From Trema orientale (lineage: Eukaryota > Streptophyta > Magnoliopsida > Rosales > Cannabaceae), in the NCBI GenBank assembly GCA_002914845.1, contig JXTC01000117.1, positions 161,702 through 225,701 on the forward strand: a stretch of DNA of 64,000 nucleotides. Direction: 5' to 3'. The stretch's first letter is position 1. Each line of letters opens with the position of its first letter. The notes beneath the pieces are model-generated. The model was not told the DNA's origin, ran no database searches, and saw nothing but the letters and a program-made list of their open reading frames with translations. Both the position numbers and the translations under genes were made by a program. Below, piece by piece: positions 23,692 through 34,312 of the stretch.

Positions 23692-24028
23692 CTCTAAAAC
23701 ACCAAAACAAACTATTATCTTCCCAAAACTGGAAAATAATCTTCAATTAATTGTGAGTATCTAAACAGAACTATTTAGATACTACCCATGAAAGACTAGA
23801 GGGTTCACAGTCAGGTCCCACTTAAAATCCAGCCTCCTTAGACAAAATTTTCTATGGAAAATTCCTGGGAAAGACATGAAGTGATCACAGTTGCTTCCAC
23901 TTCAAACCCAATTTCTCTAGACAAAATCTATCTAAATGATAACTATGAAGATCACACCACCAAATATTTTTTCAATAAGAATTTCTCCTTAATTCTGTTT
24001 CTTCCTTAACTCGATTTTATTTTAAGAT

Positions 24029-24720
24029 TGTTATGCAAAATATATACAATGCAATCTATATTTATAAAGGGATATATATATAAGAAAAGAAACAGAATTG
24101 AAAGTGAATTATGAAACAATCTAAAGAAATGAAAATTGAAGCTTGTGTTCGACACAATTTCCTTAAAATAGAGTTGTTCCTTCTTCGGTGGTGCTTGAGG
24201 TTAATAAGCACCTGTCTCCCAGGATACAACACCTAAATGAGTGGTAAGCTAAGCACTATGCTACTACTCTTGACAAACTAAGCTTGCTCAAACTCTATCA
24301 TCCTCTAAGAATACTACCCTTAGAACTCGAAGAATTAGTAACAAAATATAGAACAAGAATTTAGGAAGCTTGGAGAACTAGATATTTTTGGTGTGTTGTA
24401 AAAAGGAGGAGGAAGTCTCTTTATACAGGCTCTAAGGATGCTAAAGCTTTCATTATTCGTCGATGTGGGATTATTGTACATCCTCTTTATATATAGGCCT
24501 TATAGCCTAAGAACTTCATTCTCGTGCCATATAAGATTCTTGTCTATTTCCATTAAATTTACAATTCATTAAAAGTATTTCAGAGATCAATTTCTCATTC
24601 ACCTAAGCATAATTTTGAGTGTATATATATACAATTTCAATATCCTTGCGAAGCAAAACACAAATCTACCAAGATCTTTCATATCATCAAAATGACATAT
24701 CATCATGTCATTTTCCGATA
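24029..24720 (-). repeat. 5' LTR of Copia family B
   Basis: Begins TGTTATGCAAAATATA and ends near TTTTCCGATA on the plus strand, aligned with the LTR at 12072-12908. The interior flank does not show the usual initiator-Met primer site, so its primer is unclear. Confidence 0.75.
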
Positions 24721-25471
24721 CTTATTAGCCCTATCTTAAGATAATATGATAATATTTTTCATAATATTCTCATCATCCCCATCTTGAACCACAATATGGT
24801 GACCCTTAAATTATACGACAAGCTTATCTTAGTTGTTATGGTGACTCTTTATCCTGGATTAATCATTTGGCATGTTGAAGAAAGATAAATCAGTGACGAA
24901 CAAATAGAAGATGGTGAGAACAAATTTTCACAATAGACATGTACAAACAGACAAAGTCAAGTAATTTTGAGAAAGATTGATATTACTCAAAACATGAACA
25001 AAACGTCTGAAAGCATGTTCAATTGTGGCTTTATTGAATTTCAATAAACAAGCATCCAAGAGCAATGCCAGACAAAATATGCAAATGCCAATGCTCCCAA
25101 CTTAAATCATAGAAGTGCATCCAAACTTAGATCTAAAGGATTTTTTTCTTTTCCTGATAATTTAGGTTGAAACCTTGCATCCATTGTTAGAGACTCATCA
25201 CTTCCAGTTTCACAGACGAAGCCCTAGTAACCAAACTCTATCACATTCCAATTCTTAGAAAAGTAAATATTATATATAAAGACCTTCTTCCTAAGGAATT
25301 AATTCTCTAGTTCGGGAATTAATACTTATAACATCTATAATTTAACTTTTAATTACAAAAGCTTCCAAGGAGAGATGCTAGCTTAATTTTGAGAGAAAGA
25401 CAAGGCCAATTAATAAAGATTTTATATATTTGGTGAGAGTTATATACATATAATATACATGGGTATCAATC
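24721..25471. other. Spacer between Copia elements
   Basis: No supported gene. Some TATATA runs and short frames only. Confidence 0.45.
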
Positions 25472-25626
25472 TAATAGGTATTTTTTATTTTTTATTTACC
25501 TATCTATAGATATTATTTTTGCCCAATTAAAATTCATCATATATATCTTTTTATGGTAAAAGGTAAAAAGAAAAAAGTATTAAATAATGTGTTTTTAGTG
25601 TTATTATCTTTTTTTCAACAACTTAA

Positions 25627-26085
25627 TGTTAGGAAATTCTAATTCCTATGTTGGGCCACATATTTTAAATAATTGTGTTGGGCCATATTATTTTTAAGCA
25701 GACTCAATAAGTGATTTAATAAGGCTGGGTCAGGATATCCAACTGGGTATGGATACCAATGTGGATACCCAATTAGTCACCTAGTTGAGTGTGATGGATA
25801 CCCAACAAGGGACTATATAAAGAGAATATTAGAGTTATGGTCCCCACCACCTTTTCACATATGCTCATTCTCTCTGTGGCCTGTAATCAGTTACAAAGAG
25901 TTCCATCTGAGCAAACCCTCAGGGAATCACAGTCACTTTCTGATGCTTCCGCCTTCGGTTCATCGTCCAGATTTCAACTATCTATCATGGACTCAGGTAT
26001 ACTCAATGAATCCCTACCTATTAATTTTACATGAATAATCTAGGACTTGTGCTTGGTATTTGCAATCCCATATTCATTCCTAACA
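25627..26085 (+). repeat. 5' LTR of Copia family A, copy 2
   Basis: Starts TGTTAGGAAATTC and ends CATTCCTAACA. A TATATAAA box lies at 25814-25821. Aligned with the LTR at 31821 and with the minus-strand LTR at 2479-2974. Confidence 0.9.
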
Positions 26086-26087
26086 AG

Positions 26088-26100
26088 TAGTATCAGAACG
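26088..26100 (+). other. Primer binding site (initiator Met tRNA type)
   Basis: TAGTATCAGAACG two bases after the LTR is close to the usual TGGTATCAGAGC, the complement of the initiator-Met tRNA 3' end. Confidence 0.7.
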
Positions 26101-27371
26101 GGATTTCATGTTAAAATTGATTAGCTTTTTATGCATGTCTGTAGTTTTCGTAATCTATGCATATTTAGATTTCTAGGGTTTAGATTATACATGCATGATT
26201 TGAGATTTTACATGATTTATTGAGCATTTGATAGTATAAAGGTTAGGTTTTGGCTTTTGGGTCGTTCATATTTCAGATTTGGGTCCAAAAACAGCATTTT
26301 CAGGTTTATTTTGACGTTTGAAGCCATTTAAGCGAATCTGGAATTTTCCAAATTCGTACTGGAACAGTATTTTCGGCAGACCAATTCCAGTATTTGGCCT
26401 ACTGAAAACACTATTCCCAAAGGATTGACTTTTAGCCAAATTTTGTTTTTTGGGTCGATTTTTGGGTAGATTTTGGTCATTTTTTATTTAAATCATGGAG
26501 TTTCAACCTATTTTCGACCTATTAAGAACTAAAACGACTCACACTTTATTTGTAGAAAATCGTATTAGATTCTAGGATTGATAAAGTGATTAGCCAATTT
26601 CAGAGATCAAATTTGACAATCTGGTCACTATCAGATTCAGTCGACCGAAAGTTGCCGAAAACTAGATTTTGCTCTTTGTGGTTTTCGGTCAACCAAAAGT
26701 GCAGAATCGATCGACTAATTCTGCCAACTGGTCGATCGATTCTAGCATCAAAGAAAATTTTAGTTTTCAGCTATTTTTTAGTTGATTTTCGGGCATTTCG
26801 GTTAATTTTCTTTGCATCATTTGTCTTGGATGTTAGAAACAATATGTTGCCGAAGTAACCCCCTATTGTGTAGTTTTGTTTAGTCTAATGTATAAAGATA
26901 TTATGAGTTTGTTATTAATGTGGATGATTATCGACCCAAAGGAATGTGATCATTTGGCAAGACAATAAATATACCTGTGATAATGAGTATGTGATGGTTC
27001 TTTGGTTTCCATGTGGACAACAAATCGGCCCAAAGGGAGTTTTATTGTCTGACAGGATTTACTGTCAATATTTGATTATTATACTTAAGAGTACCATTTG
27101 CAAGTTAATGAGTCGGCCCAAAAGAAGGCTTATTAGTGTTGCACTAGGTATCTTGTGATGGTAGCTTACTTTATGTGATTATATGATATATATCATATTT
27201 GCATATTTTTGATTAAATTGTATTCCTATATATAACATTTAAGTTGTGAGCATGGTTAATTAACGGTTTTATTTTGTTCTCTGTTCAGTTTCTGCTGCTA
27301 ATATATCTACCAATTTGAGTACCATTCATGTGCGTACGGGCACAAACTTTAAGGCCTAGAAAAAGAATGTC

Positions 27372-28121
27372 ATGATTGTACTGAGTTGTATGGATCTTGA
27401 CCTGACACTCAGAAAAGACCAACCCGCTGCTCTTACGGAAGAAAGTTCCACTGAGGATAAAAGGAACTTTGAGCTATGGGAAAAGTCCAATCGTATGAGT
27501 ATCATGATCATGAAATGCTCTCTTCTAGAAATCATGCGGAGCTTTTTGCCAAAAGAGGAAAATGCAAATGCTTTCCTTGCTACTCTTGAGAAATTATATC
27601 TCAAGAATGAGAAGGGTGAGATGATTACTACCTTAGAAAAACTCATCTCAATGAGGTACAGTAGCAAAAGAAATATAAGGGAGTATATCATGCAGATGTC
27701 TCATTTGGTTGGCAAGCTTAACGAACTTAAGTTAGAAATTAATGAGGATTTGCTTGCGGCATTGGTTTTGCTTTTTCTTCCTAATCAGTATTGGAACCTA
27801 CAAACTATATACAACGCTCAAAAGGACAAATTGAATATTAATGAGTTAATAGCTATTTGTGTTCAGGAGGAAGAGAAAATCAAAGCCGAAAGGCCTGAAA
27901 GTCCTAACTTGACCACTATCTCTAAGGCAAAGAAGAGGAAAATGAATAAGGGTAAGAAAGTTGCAGTGGCTCCACCTGCTAAGGCACAAAAGAAGGAAGA
28001 TGAGCACGGTCGCTTCTTTTGTGGAAAGGGTGGACACTTGAAGAAGGAATGCGCTAAGTACAAAGCTTGGCATGTTAAGAAGGGTAAGCTTCTCATTTAT
28101 ATTCGTTCTAAGTTAATTTAA
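27372..28121 (+). pseudogene. Copia gag frame, family A copy 2
   Basis: A 249-codon open stretch with the UBN2 gag core (LEKLYLKNEKGEMITTLEKL, YIMQMSHLVGKLNEL), a charged linker (residues about 155-200) and a zinc-knuckle region near the end (CGKGGHLKKEC). Gag of Copia elements packages the RNA. It is preceded by a 1.2-kb leader. Opposite-strand frames here are shadows. Part of a broken element. Confidence 0.85.
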
Positions 28122-28139
28122 CTTCTGTACCTAAGGACA

Positions 28140-29350
28140 CTTGGTGGATAAATTCTAGTGATACTACTCACGTTAGTGTTTCCATGCAGGATTGCCTGTG
28201 GAGCTGGAAGCCAAGTGATGATGAAAGAATCATCTATGTGGGCAACGGCCAAACAGCTTCAGTGGAGGCCATAGGGTATTTTAGATTGTCTTTGAATTCT
28301 GGAAAATATTTAGATTTGTATGAGACTTTTATGGTACTGTCTTTAAGATGAAATTTGGTTTCAGTTTCTATATTGGACAAATTCGGTTATTCTTGTTCTT
28401 TCAGAAACAATTTATTTAGTCTTATGTTTTATTTGAATGTTGTTGTTACCGATGTTCTTATTGACAATCTTTATATGTTAAACATCCAACTCTCTATTTA
28501 TGAAATTTTGCATATTAATTTAAGAGGTATAAAACAAAAATTAACTAATAAGGCTCATCGATGTGGTGGCAAAGACACTTAGGACATATTTCTAAACAAT
28601 GAATTGAATCTCTTGTATCTGTTGGGATCCTTGGTCCCCTTGATTTAAGTGTATAAAGGAGAAACAGACAAACATTAGGAAGTTAGGTGCCAATAGGAGT
28701 TCTAGCGTTTTAGAACTGATACATACGGATATCTGTGGTCCGTTTCCTACAGCTTCTTGGAACGGACTATAGTACTTTATTACGTTCATAGACGATTATT
28801 CTCATTACGGGTACATATATTTAATTTATGAGAAGTCACGATCATTGGACGTATTTAAGGCTTATAAAGCTGATGTTGAAAATTAGCTTGATAAGAAAAT
28901 TAAGACTGTCAAATCTGATCATGGTGGTGAGTACTACGGTCGGTATGACGGATCAGGTGAACAACATCTAGGGCCTTTTGCTAAGTATTTAGATGAGTGC
29001 GGCATCGTCCCGCAATATACTATACCTGGGAAACCTAGTATGAATAGTATTGTTGAACGACGTAATAGGACACTAAAGGATATGATAAAGAGTATGATTA
29101 GTCATTATACTTTGCCATAATCACTATAGGGAGATGTATTCAAAACTGCAGCATATATCCTTAAAAAAGTACCAAGCAAAGCAGTAGCAAAAACTCCTTA
29201 TGGACTCTGGACTAGGCGGAGGCCAAGTATAAGTCATTTACACATTTGGGGTTATCCAGTTGAGGCAAAGCCTTACAGGCCCAAGGAAAAGAAACTGGAC
29301 TCAAGAACCATAAGCTGCTACTTTACAGGGTATTTTGAAAGATCCAGAGA
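28140..29350 (+). pseudogene. Copia protease, GAG-pre-integrase and integrase remnants (family A copy 2)
   Basis: Around 28230-28330 lies a YVGNGQTASVEAIGYF-like block as in copy 1, followed by linker. Integrase features appear from about 28710: an IHTDICGPFPTASW-like start, a VKSDHGGEYYG motif (near 28910-28940) and a IVERRNRTLKDM stretch (near 29055-29085). These match the integrase core of plant Copia elements. Broken. Confidence 0.8.
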
Positions 29351-29402
29351 CTATAAGTTTTATGATCCCACAATAAAATCTTTCTTTGAAATAGGAAATG
29401 CC

Positions 29403-29440
29403 NNNNNNNNNNNNNNNNNNNNNNNNNNNNNNNNNNNNNN
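29403..29440. other. Assembly gap of 38 N
   Basis: A run of N inside the Copia coding region; true length unknown. Confidence 0.99.
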
Positions 29441-29749
29441 TTTGAAGAAGAATTCGTTCCTCTTCCTATAGTTGCTATTGACAATGGTCAAGATACTCAA
29501 GATCTTGTTCTTGATAATATTATTGTTCAAGATGCAATTGCTCCAGTTCAAGATAATATTCAGGAGGTTCCTATCCCAGTTGAGGCAAATACTCCTGTAG
29601 AGCAAACTCAACAATCTCAAGAACTAGTGCCCTTAAGGAGGTCCACTAGAGAAAGGAGAAGTGCGATTCTGGATGACTATGTCGTATATCTCCAGGAACA
29701 TGAGTTTTACACTAGGATAGTAGAAGATGATCCAATCAACTTCACATAA

Positions 29750-30442
29750 GTTAAACAAAGTTCTAATTCTCAAAAATGGATCAATGCCATTAATGAGGAA
29801 ATGAAGTCTAAGAGAGACAATGGCGTTTGGGATCTCATCAAACTGCCTGAAAGTTCGAAGCCCATTGGTTGCATATGGATATTTAAGACCAAATGGGATT
29901 CGAAAAGCAATGTTGAGAGATATAAGGCACGTCTTGTCGCTATAAGCTTCACACAAAAGGAAGGCATTGACTTTAAAGAGTCCTTCTCTCCGATTGCTTC
30001 AACGGACTCCTTTAGAGTTATTATGGCACTTGTGGCTCATTTTGACCTTGAGCTTCATCAGATGGACGTTAAGATAGCATTTCTCAATGGAGATATTAAT
30101 AAAATAATATATATAGTATAACTAGAAAACTTTATATCGGGAGATCTAAAGTCTATAGTCTGCGAACTCAAGAAGTCTATCTATAGTCTCAAGCAGGCTT
30201 CCCGTCAATAGTATCACAAATTTCATAAGATAATTCTCTCACTCGATTTTAAGGTGAATCCTGTTGATGATTGTGTATACCATAAGTTTGATGGGAGTAA
30301 TTTTATCTTCCTGGTGCTTTATGTTGATGATATACTACTGGCAAGTAGTGATATATGCTTATTGCACGACACCAAGAGATTTCTTGCGAAGAATTTTGAA
30401 ATGAAAGATCTTGGAGCCGCCTCTTTTATATTAGGTATATAA
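29750..30442 (+). pseudogene. Copia reverse transcriptase remnant (family A copy 2)
   Basis: The frame at 29801-30121 contains NGVWDLIKLP, WIFKTKWDS, YKARLVA and a QMDVKIAFLNGD segment. The frame at 30254-30442 contains the LYVDDILLASSD box with the catalytic YVDD. Together they identify the Copia reverse transcriptase. Broken. Confidence 0.88.
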
Positions 30443-30475
30443 ATATACCAAGATTGCTATCGGGGTATCCTTGGG

Positions 30476-31230
30476 TTGTCACAAAAGAGCTATATTGAGA
30501 GGGTGCTCAGTAGGTTTAGTATGGAAAAGTGTGCACCAACAGATACTCCGGTGTCTAAAGGACATAAATTTAACCTCAGCCAAAGCCTCAAGAATGATGT
30601 TGATAAAGAAGCCATGCAACATTTTCCTTATGTGTCGGCTGTAGGGAGCCTGATGTATGCTCAGATATGTACGCGTCCGAATCTTGTGTTCATAGTTGGC
30701 ATACTGGGTAGATATATGAGTAACCCTAGAGTGGATCATTGGAAGGTAGCAAAGAGGGTTATGAGGTACTTACAGAGAACAAAAGAATACATGCTCACTT
30801 ATCAGAGATCGGATATTTTGGAGATTATTGGGTACTCCGACTCTAATTTTGCAGGATGGCTAGACAGTTTAAGATCCACATCGGGCTATGTCTATCTTTT
30901 AGCTGGATGAGCTATTTCTTGGAAGAGTGCCAAGCAGACACTCGTAGCTAATTCAACTATGGAGGCAGAATTCATAGCTTGTTATGAGGCATCCAATCAG
31001 AGAAAAGGCTGCGAAACTTTGTCACCGTACTGCATGTAGTAAATAGCACTGAGAGGCCATTGAAACTTTATTGTGACAATATTCCAACAGCAACAGGAGC
31101 TCATCAAAGTCAAAGCACATTGACATTAAGTTCCTAACTGTTAGAGAAAGAGTACAGAGTTGTTTAGTATTAATTGAGTATATCAGTACAAACTCTATGA
31201 TAGTGGATCCGCTCACTAAAGGTTTACTAC
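30476..31230 (+). pseudogene. Copia RNase H remnant (family A copy 2)
   Basis: The 144-codon frame at 30476-30910 covers the connection and RNase H start, with PYVSAVGSLMYAQ, VMRYLQRTKEYML and GYSDSNFAGWLDS. The end of RNase H follows in broken form to about 31230 (a DPLTKGL-like stretch). Confidence 0.85.
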
Positions 31231-31810
31231 TTAAAGTCTTTCCGAGCACACTGCTCGTATGGGTGTTGTATTTTTGGATGGTGTGTAGTTTTAGTGGGAC
31301 TTTATAATTTGGTTTAGATGCTTATTGTGTGATACTTATTTATGTTTGTATACTACAATATTTTGGTTGATGATGGTTTTCATTGTAGACTCTGTTCATT
31401 ATATATTATATGATACATTTCATATTTTCTTGCTTTTCCATTGTGGTTAACAATAAGGTTTGCAGTAATGCATTAAAGGGGAAAGACTAAAGTCGATCTC
31501 AATAAAGTTTCGGATGGACCAGTTGGAAATAGGCACAATAAATCACATTGCGTGTAATTTCCATGCCATATTCCATACTCGATCTGTGTCATTCGGGTGT
31601 ATTAGTACGGTGATCATTGAGGGTTCTAGTTGCCATCTAAATAAGTGTAACGACGAGTGCTTTAGTTTCGTACTGATATGTCTGATGGACGGAATTATAA
31701 CTTCGGAGATATTCAAGAATAATATAGCATATTCATGGCTAATAATATAGCATATTCATGGCCATACTTCAGTTTTGTAATACAATTCTATTTGATTCAT
31801 ATGTGACCCG

Positions 31811-31820
31811 AGTGGAAGAT
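31811..31820 (+). other. Polypurine tract of Copia family A, copy 2
   Basis: AGTGGAAGAT directly precedes the 3' LTR, in the position of the plus-strand primer for reverse transcription. Confidence 0.6.
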
Positions 31821-32306
31821 TGTTAGGAAATTCTATTTCCTATGTTGGGCCACATATTTTAAATAATTGTGTTGGGCCATATTATTCTTAAGCAGACCCA
31901 ATAAGTGATTTAATAAGGCTGGTCAAGATATCCAAATAGGTATGGATACCAATATGGATACTTTGTTAGTCACCTAGTTGGGTATGATGGATACCCAACA
32001 AGGACAATATAAAGAGAATATTAAGGTTATGGCCCCTACCACATTTTCACGTATGCTCATTCTCTTTGTGGCCTGCCATCAGTTACAGAAAGTTCCATCT
32101 GAGTATTTTAGGGATTAGGTTGTATAGAAGATCAAACCCTCAGGTAATCACAGTCACTTTCTGACGCTTCCACCTTCGGTTCATCGTCCAGATTACAACT
32201 ATCTATCATGGACTCAGGTATACTCAATGAATCCCTCCCTATCAGTTTTGCATGAATGATCAAAGGTTTGTGTTTGGTATTTGCAATCCCATATTCATTC
32301 CTAACA
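31821..32306 (+). repeat. 3' LTR of Copia family A, copy 2
   Basis: Starts TGTTAGGAAATTC and ends CATTCCTAACA, matching the 5' LTR; it has about 28 more bases in one central block. Followed by the target duplication CTTAA. Confidence 0.9.
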
Positions 32307-32381
32307 CTTAAATTATGATAGTCATTAAATAATGATCCAACAGCTAAAAATAAATACTTACAGATAGGCCTAAAAAAAAAA

Positions 32382-33714
32382 GGGAAAATGACATCACATA
32401 CAACTTTTTCAAAAATAATTCTCAAAATATGATACGGAGCAAAACACTTAATTTTGTATGATCCATATTAGAAAAATAACAGTTTCTTAATTTCTTTTTC
32501 CCCTCTATTTCTCTCATCTCTCACTCAGATCTAAGAGCTCAACTTTCCACTCTAGCACCAACTAGTACTTGCCGTTGCAAGTCAAAATACCAGCTGAAGC
32601 CAAAATAGTGAGGAGGAGGTGGCTTTTGTCACCATGTTCGAGACCTATGGCGATGGTGGGAGTACCAATGAGAGAATTGGGACAGTCATAGAGGATGAGA
32701 TTAAGCAGAAAGTGGTGAGGGAGCAGTGAAGGAGGAGGTCTCTATCACTTTTAATCTCATTATTTTATTTTTATTTTTTAGAATCTTCTTGGTTTTTTCC
32801 CTTTTTCTGCTCTTTGGTGTTGTTTATGGTGTGTACATTCTTATTATTGATGTAAAAGAAGAAGAACCAACAATGTTATTGGTAAGGATTTTACTTCTTG
32901 GTTTAACTTTTATGTATTTCTATTGAATACTCATTTAAACATTTTCAAGTGAGCTCTGCTTATGAAATCTTGTGATTTTTAATGATTTTTTAAAATTGGA
33001 TTTTATTGGGTTTGTGATTGCTTTTTTTTTTTTTAATAATTGGCTTGGTTTGGACTCAAATGTTTGTTTTTTTAGTTTTTTTTTTTTTAACTTATTTCTA
33101 TGCATAGAAAGCTTGGTTTTGTTGAGAGTGAAGTTCAGGTGTTTGAGGAAATACATGTGAAGGATCTAGTACCTTGGAGTTCCTTGATTAAATGGTAGTG
33201 TTGCCTTTAGGGACGCTGGAATCAGTATATTAAATTTTTAATGATTGTTTAATGAAAAAGTAACATTATTTAGTTTTGGTGCTCTAGAATAATTATTTAG
33301 TTGTATTTACATTTTAATTGATTCAATTCCCAGATGAGGAGTTGCAGCTAAAAGATGAAGGAGGTCATGCACTGCATCACACTTCAGGAGGTCATGCACT
33401 GCATCATGCTTCATGAGATTACTGTTATCAATAGTGGGTGTTCTTGTTATTCATTGAAGTTATTCCATTGATGTGATAATTCGAATTCTTTTTTCATAAT
33501 GTTGTTATGTATCAAAATTATTTCAGTGGCTTATAGTTCTGATATGTTTTGGATTATTTAGACTTTTGAGATCTTTTTAGGAAGTTAGTATTGGATTATT
33601 TTTATGCACATAGTTGCTCTATTTATTGCTACAAATTTATGATATTATTTTTGGTAATAATTTTGTTGTTTTATACACATAATTTGGAGTATTCTCGTTT
33701 TCAGTATCATATTC
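32382..33714. other. Spacer with a small duplication
   Basis: Poly-A/T and short frames. A GGAGGTCATGCACTGCATCA unit is present twice near 33358-33412. A CT-rich stretch near 32500-32530 and GAGGAGG-rich stretch near 32610-32760 look gene-like in base content but hold no recognisable coding sequence. Confidence 0.4.
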
Positions 33715-34120
33715 TTTTACTTAGCTACAAAGCATTCTACAAAATAGAAACCACAATGGTTTCCTGCGATTTACTTAGTTACAGAGCCTTCTGCTAAAAA
33801 AAACCACAATGATTTCCATGGTTTCTTGTGATTTACTTAGGTACATGGCATTTTGCAAAAATAAAACCATGATGGTTTCCAGAAAAGTTCCGTAGTTTTC
33901 TTAATTTATTTAGCTACAGGGCTTTCTGCAAAAAGAAAACTACGATGATTTGCAGGAAATATTCGTGGTTTTCAGTGATTTACTTACGTATAGGACCTGC
34001 TAAAGGATATCAAACTAGTTTCTAGGAAACCTTTGTGGTTTCCTGTGATTTATTTACATACAAGAAATTCCGCTAATAGGAAATCAAATTGGTTTCTAGA
34101 AAATCTTTGTGGTTTCCTGC
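33715..34120 (+). repeat. Diverged minisatellite, about six units of 60-90 bp
   Basis: Repeated units share TTTACTTAG(C/T)TACA, then CTTTCTGCAAAA-like, an AAACCAxxATGGTTTCC core and TGTGGTTTCCTGTGATT. Units vary in length and sequence, so the array is old. Confidence 0.7.
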
Positions 34121-34277
34121 CGTGTTTTCTAGTTCTCAAAATATTTAGAAAAATATCCTTAAAAAGTCGTACGGAAATTTTATTATTTTTAAAAGGTCGT
34201 AAATTTGGCAATATTATTTGAAAAATAGGTATAAGTGTCCAAAATCCAAAAAAAAAAAATACCAATCAGATTATGGC

Positions 34278-34280
<3 letters not shown>

Positions 34281-34310
<30 letters not shown>
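34281..34310. repeat. (AT)15 microsatellite
   Basis: Thirty bases of pure AT repeat. Confidence 0.95.

Positions 34311-34312
<2 letters not shown>

Larger units (their letters stand above)
12072..24720 (-). mobile_element. Copia LTR retrotransposon (family B), interrupted by a hAT transposon
   Basis: Two related direct repeats at 12072-12908 and 24029-24720 bracket Copia-type coding remnants in minus orientation. From right to left these are gag (23691-23252 and 16774-16403), the protease/GAG-pre-integrase part (16360-15983), integrase (about 15900-15000), reverse transcriptase (about 14950-13700) and RNase H (13693-13484). A 6.3-kb hAT transposon sits inside gag. The LTRs differ in length and at many positions, more than those of the element at 25627, so this is the older of the two. 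A fossil with many breaks; no clear target duplication was found. Confidence 0.85.
25627..32306 (+). mobile_element. Copia LTR retrotransposon (family A, copy 2), complete from LTR to LTR
   Basis: A 5' LTR (25627-26085) and 3' LTR (31821-32306) flank primer site, leader, gag, protease, integrase, reverse transcriptase and RNase H in Copia order. An exact 5-bp duplication CTTAA lies at 25622-25626 and 32307-32311. The LTRs differ by eye at roughly one base in 15-20 plus one sizeable indel, so insertion is not recent but is younger than family B. The coding region is broken in roughly ten or more places and contains an assembly gap (29403-29440). It is a fossil. Confidence 0.93.
25472..32381. 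mobile_element. MITE Z, copy 1, split by a Copia element
   Basis: The left part (25472-25626, beginning TAATAGGTATTTTTTATT) and right part (32307-32381, with GATCCAACAGCTAAAAATAAA) correspond to the two halves of the uninterrupted copy at 53855-54068. Shared blocks are a CTAATTAAAATT/CCAATTAAAATT stretch and GATCCAAC(A/G)GCTAAAA. The Copia element landed at CTTAA within it. Confidence 0.6.

Noticed and set aside
27356-28096. Minus-strand frames opposite Copia gag (27356-27691, 27846-28096)
   Set aside because: They are antisense shadows of the gag frame and the matching shadow exists opposite copy 1 (868-1068).
33715-34120. CRISPR-like array
   Set aside because: Units vary in length and sequence with no constant repeat and unique spacers, and the host is a plant; it is a minisatellite.
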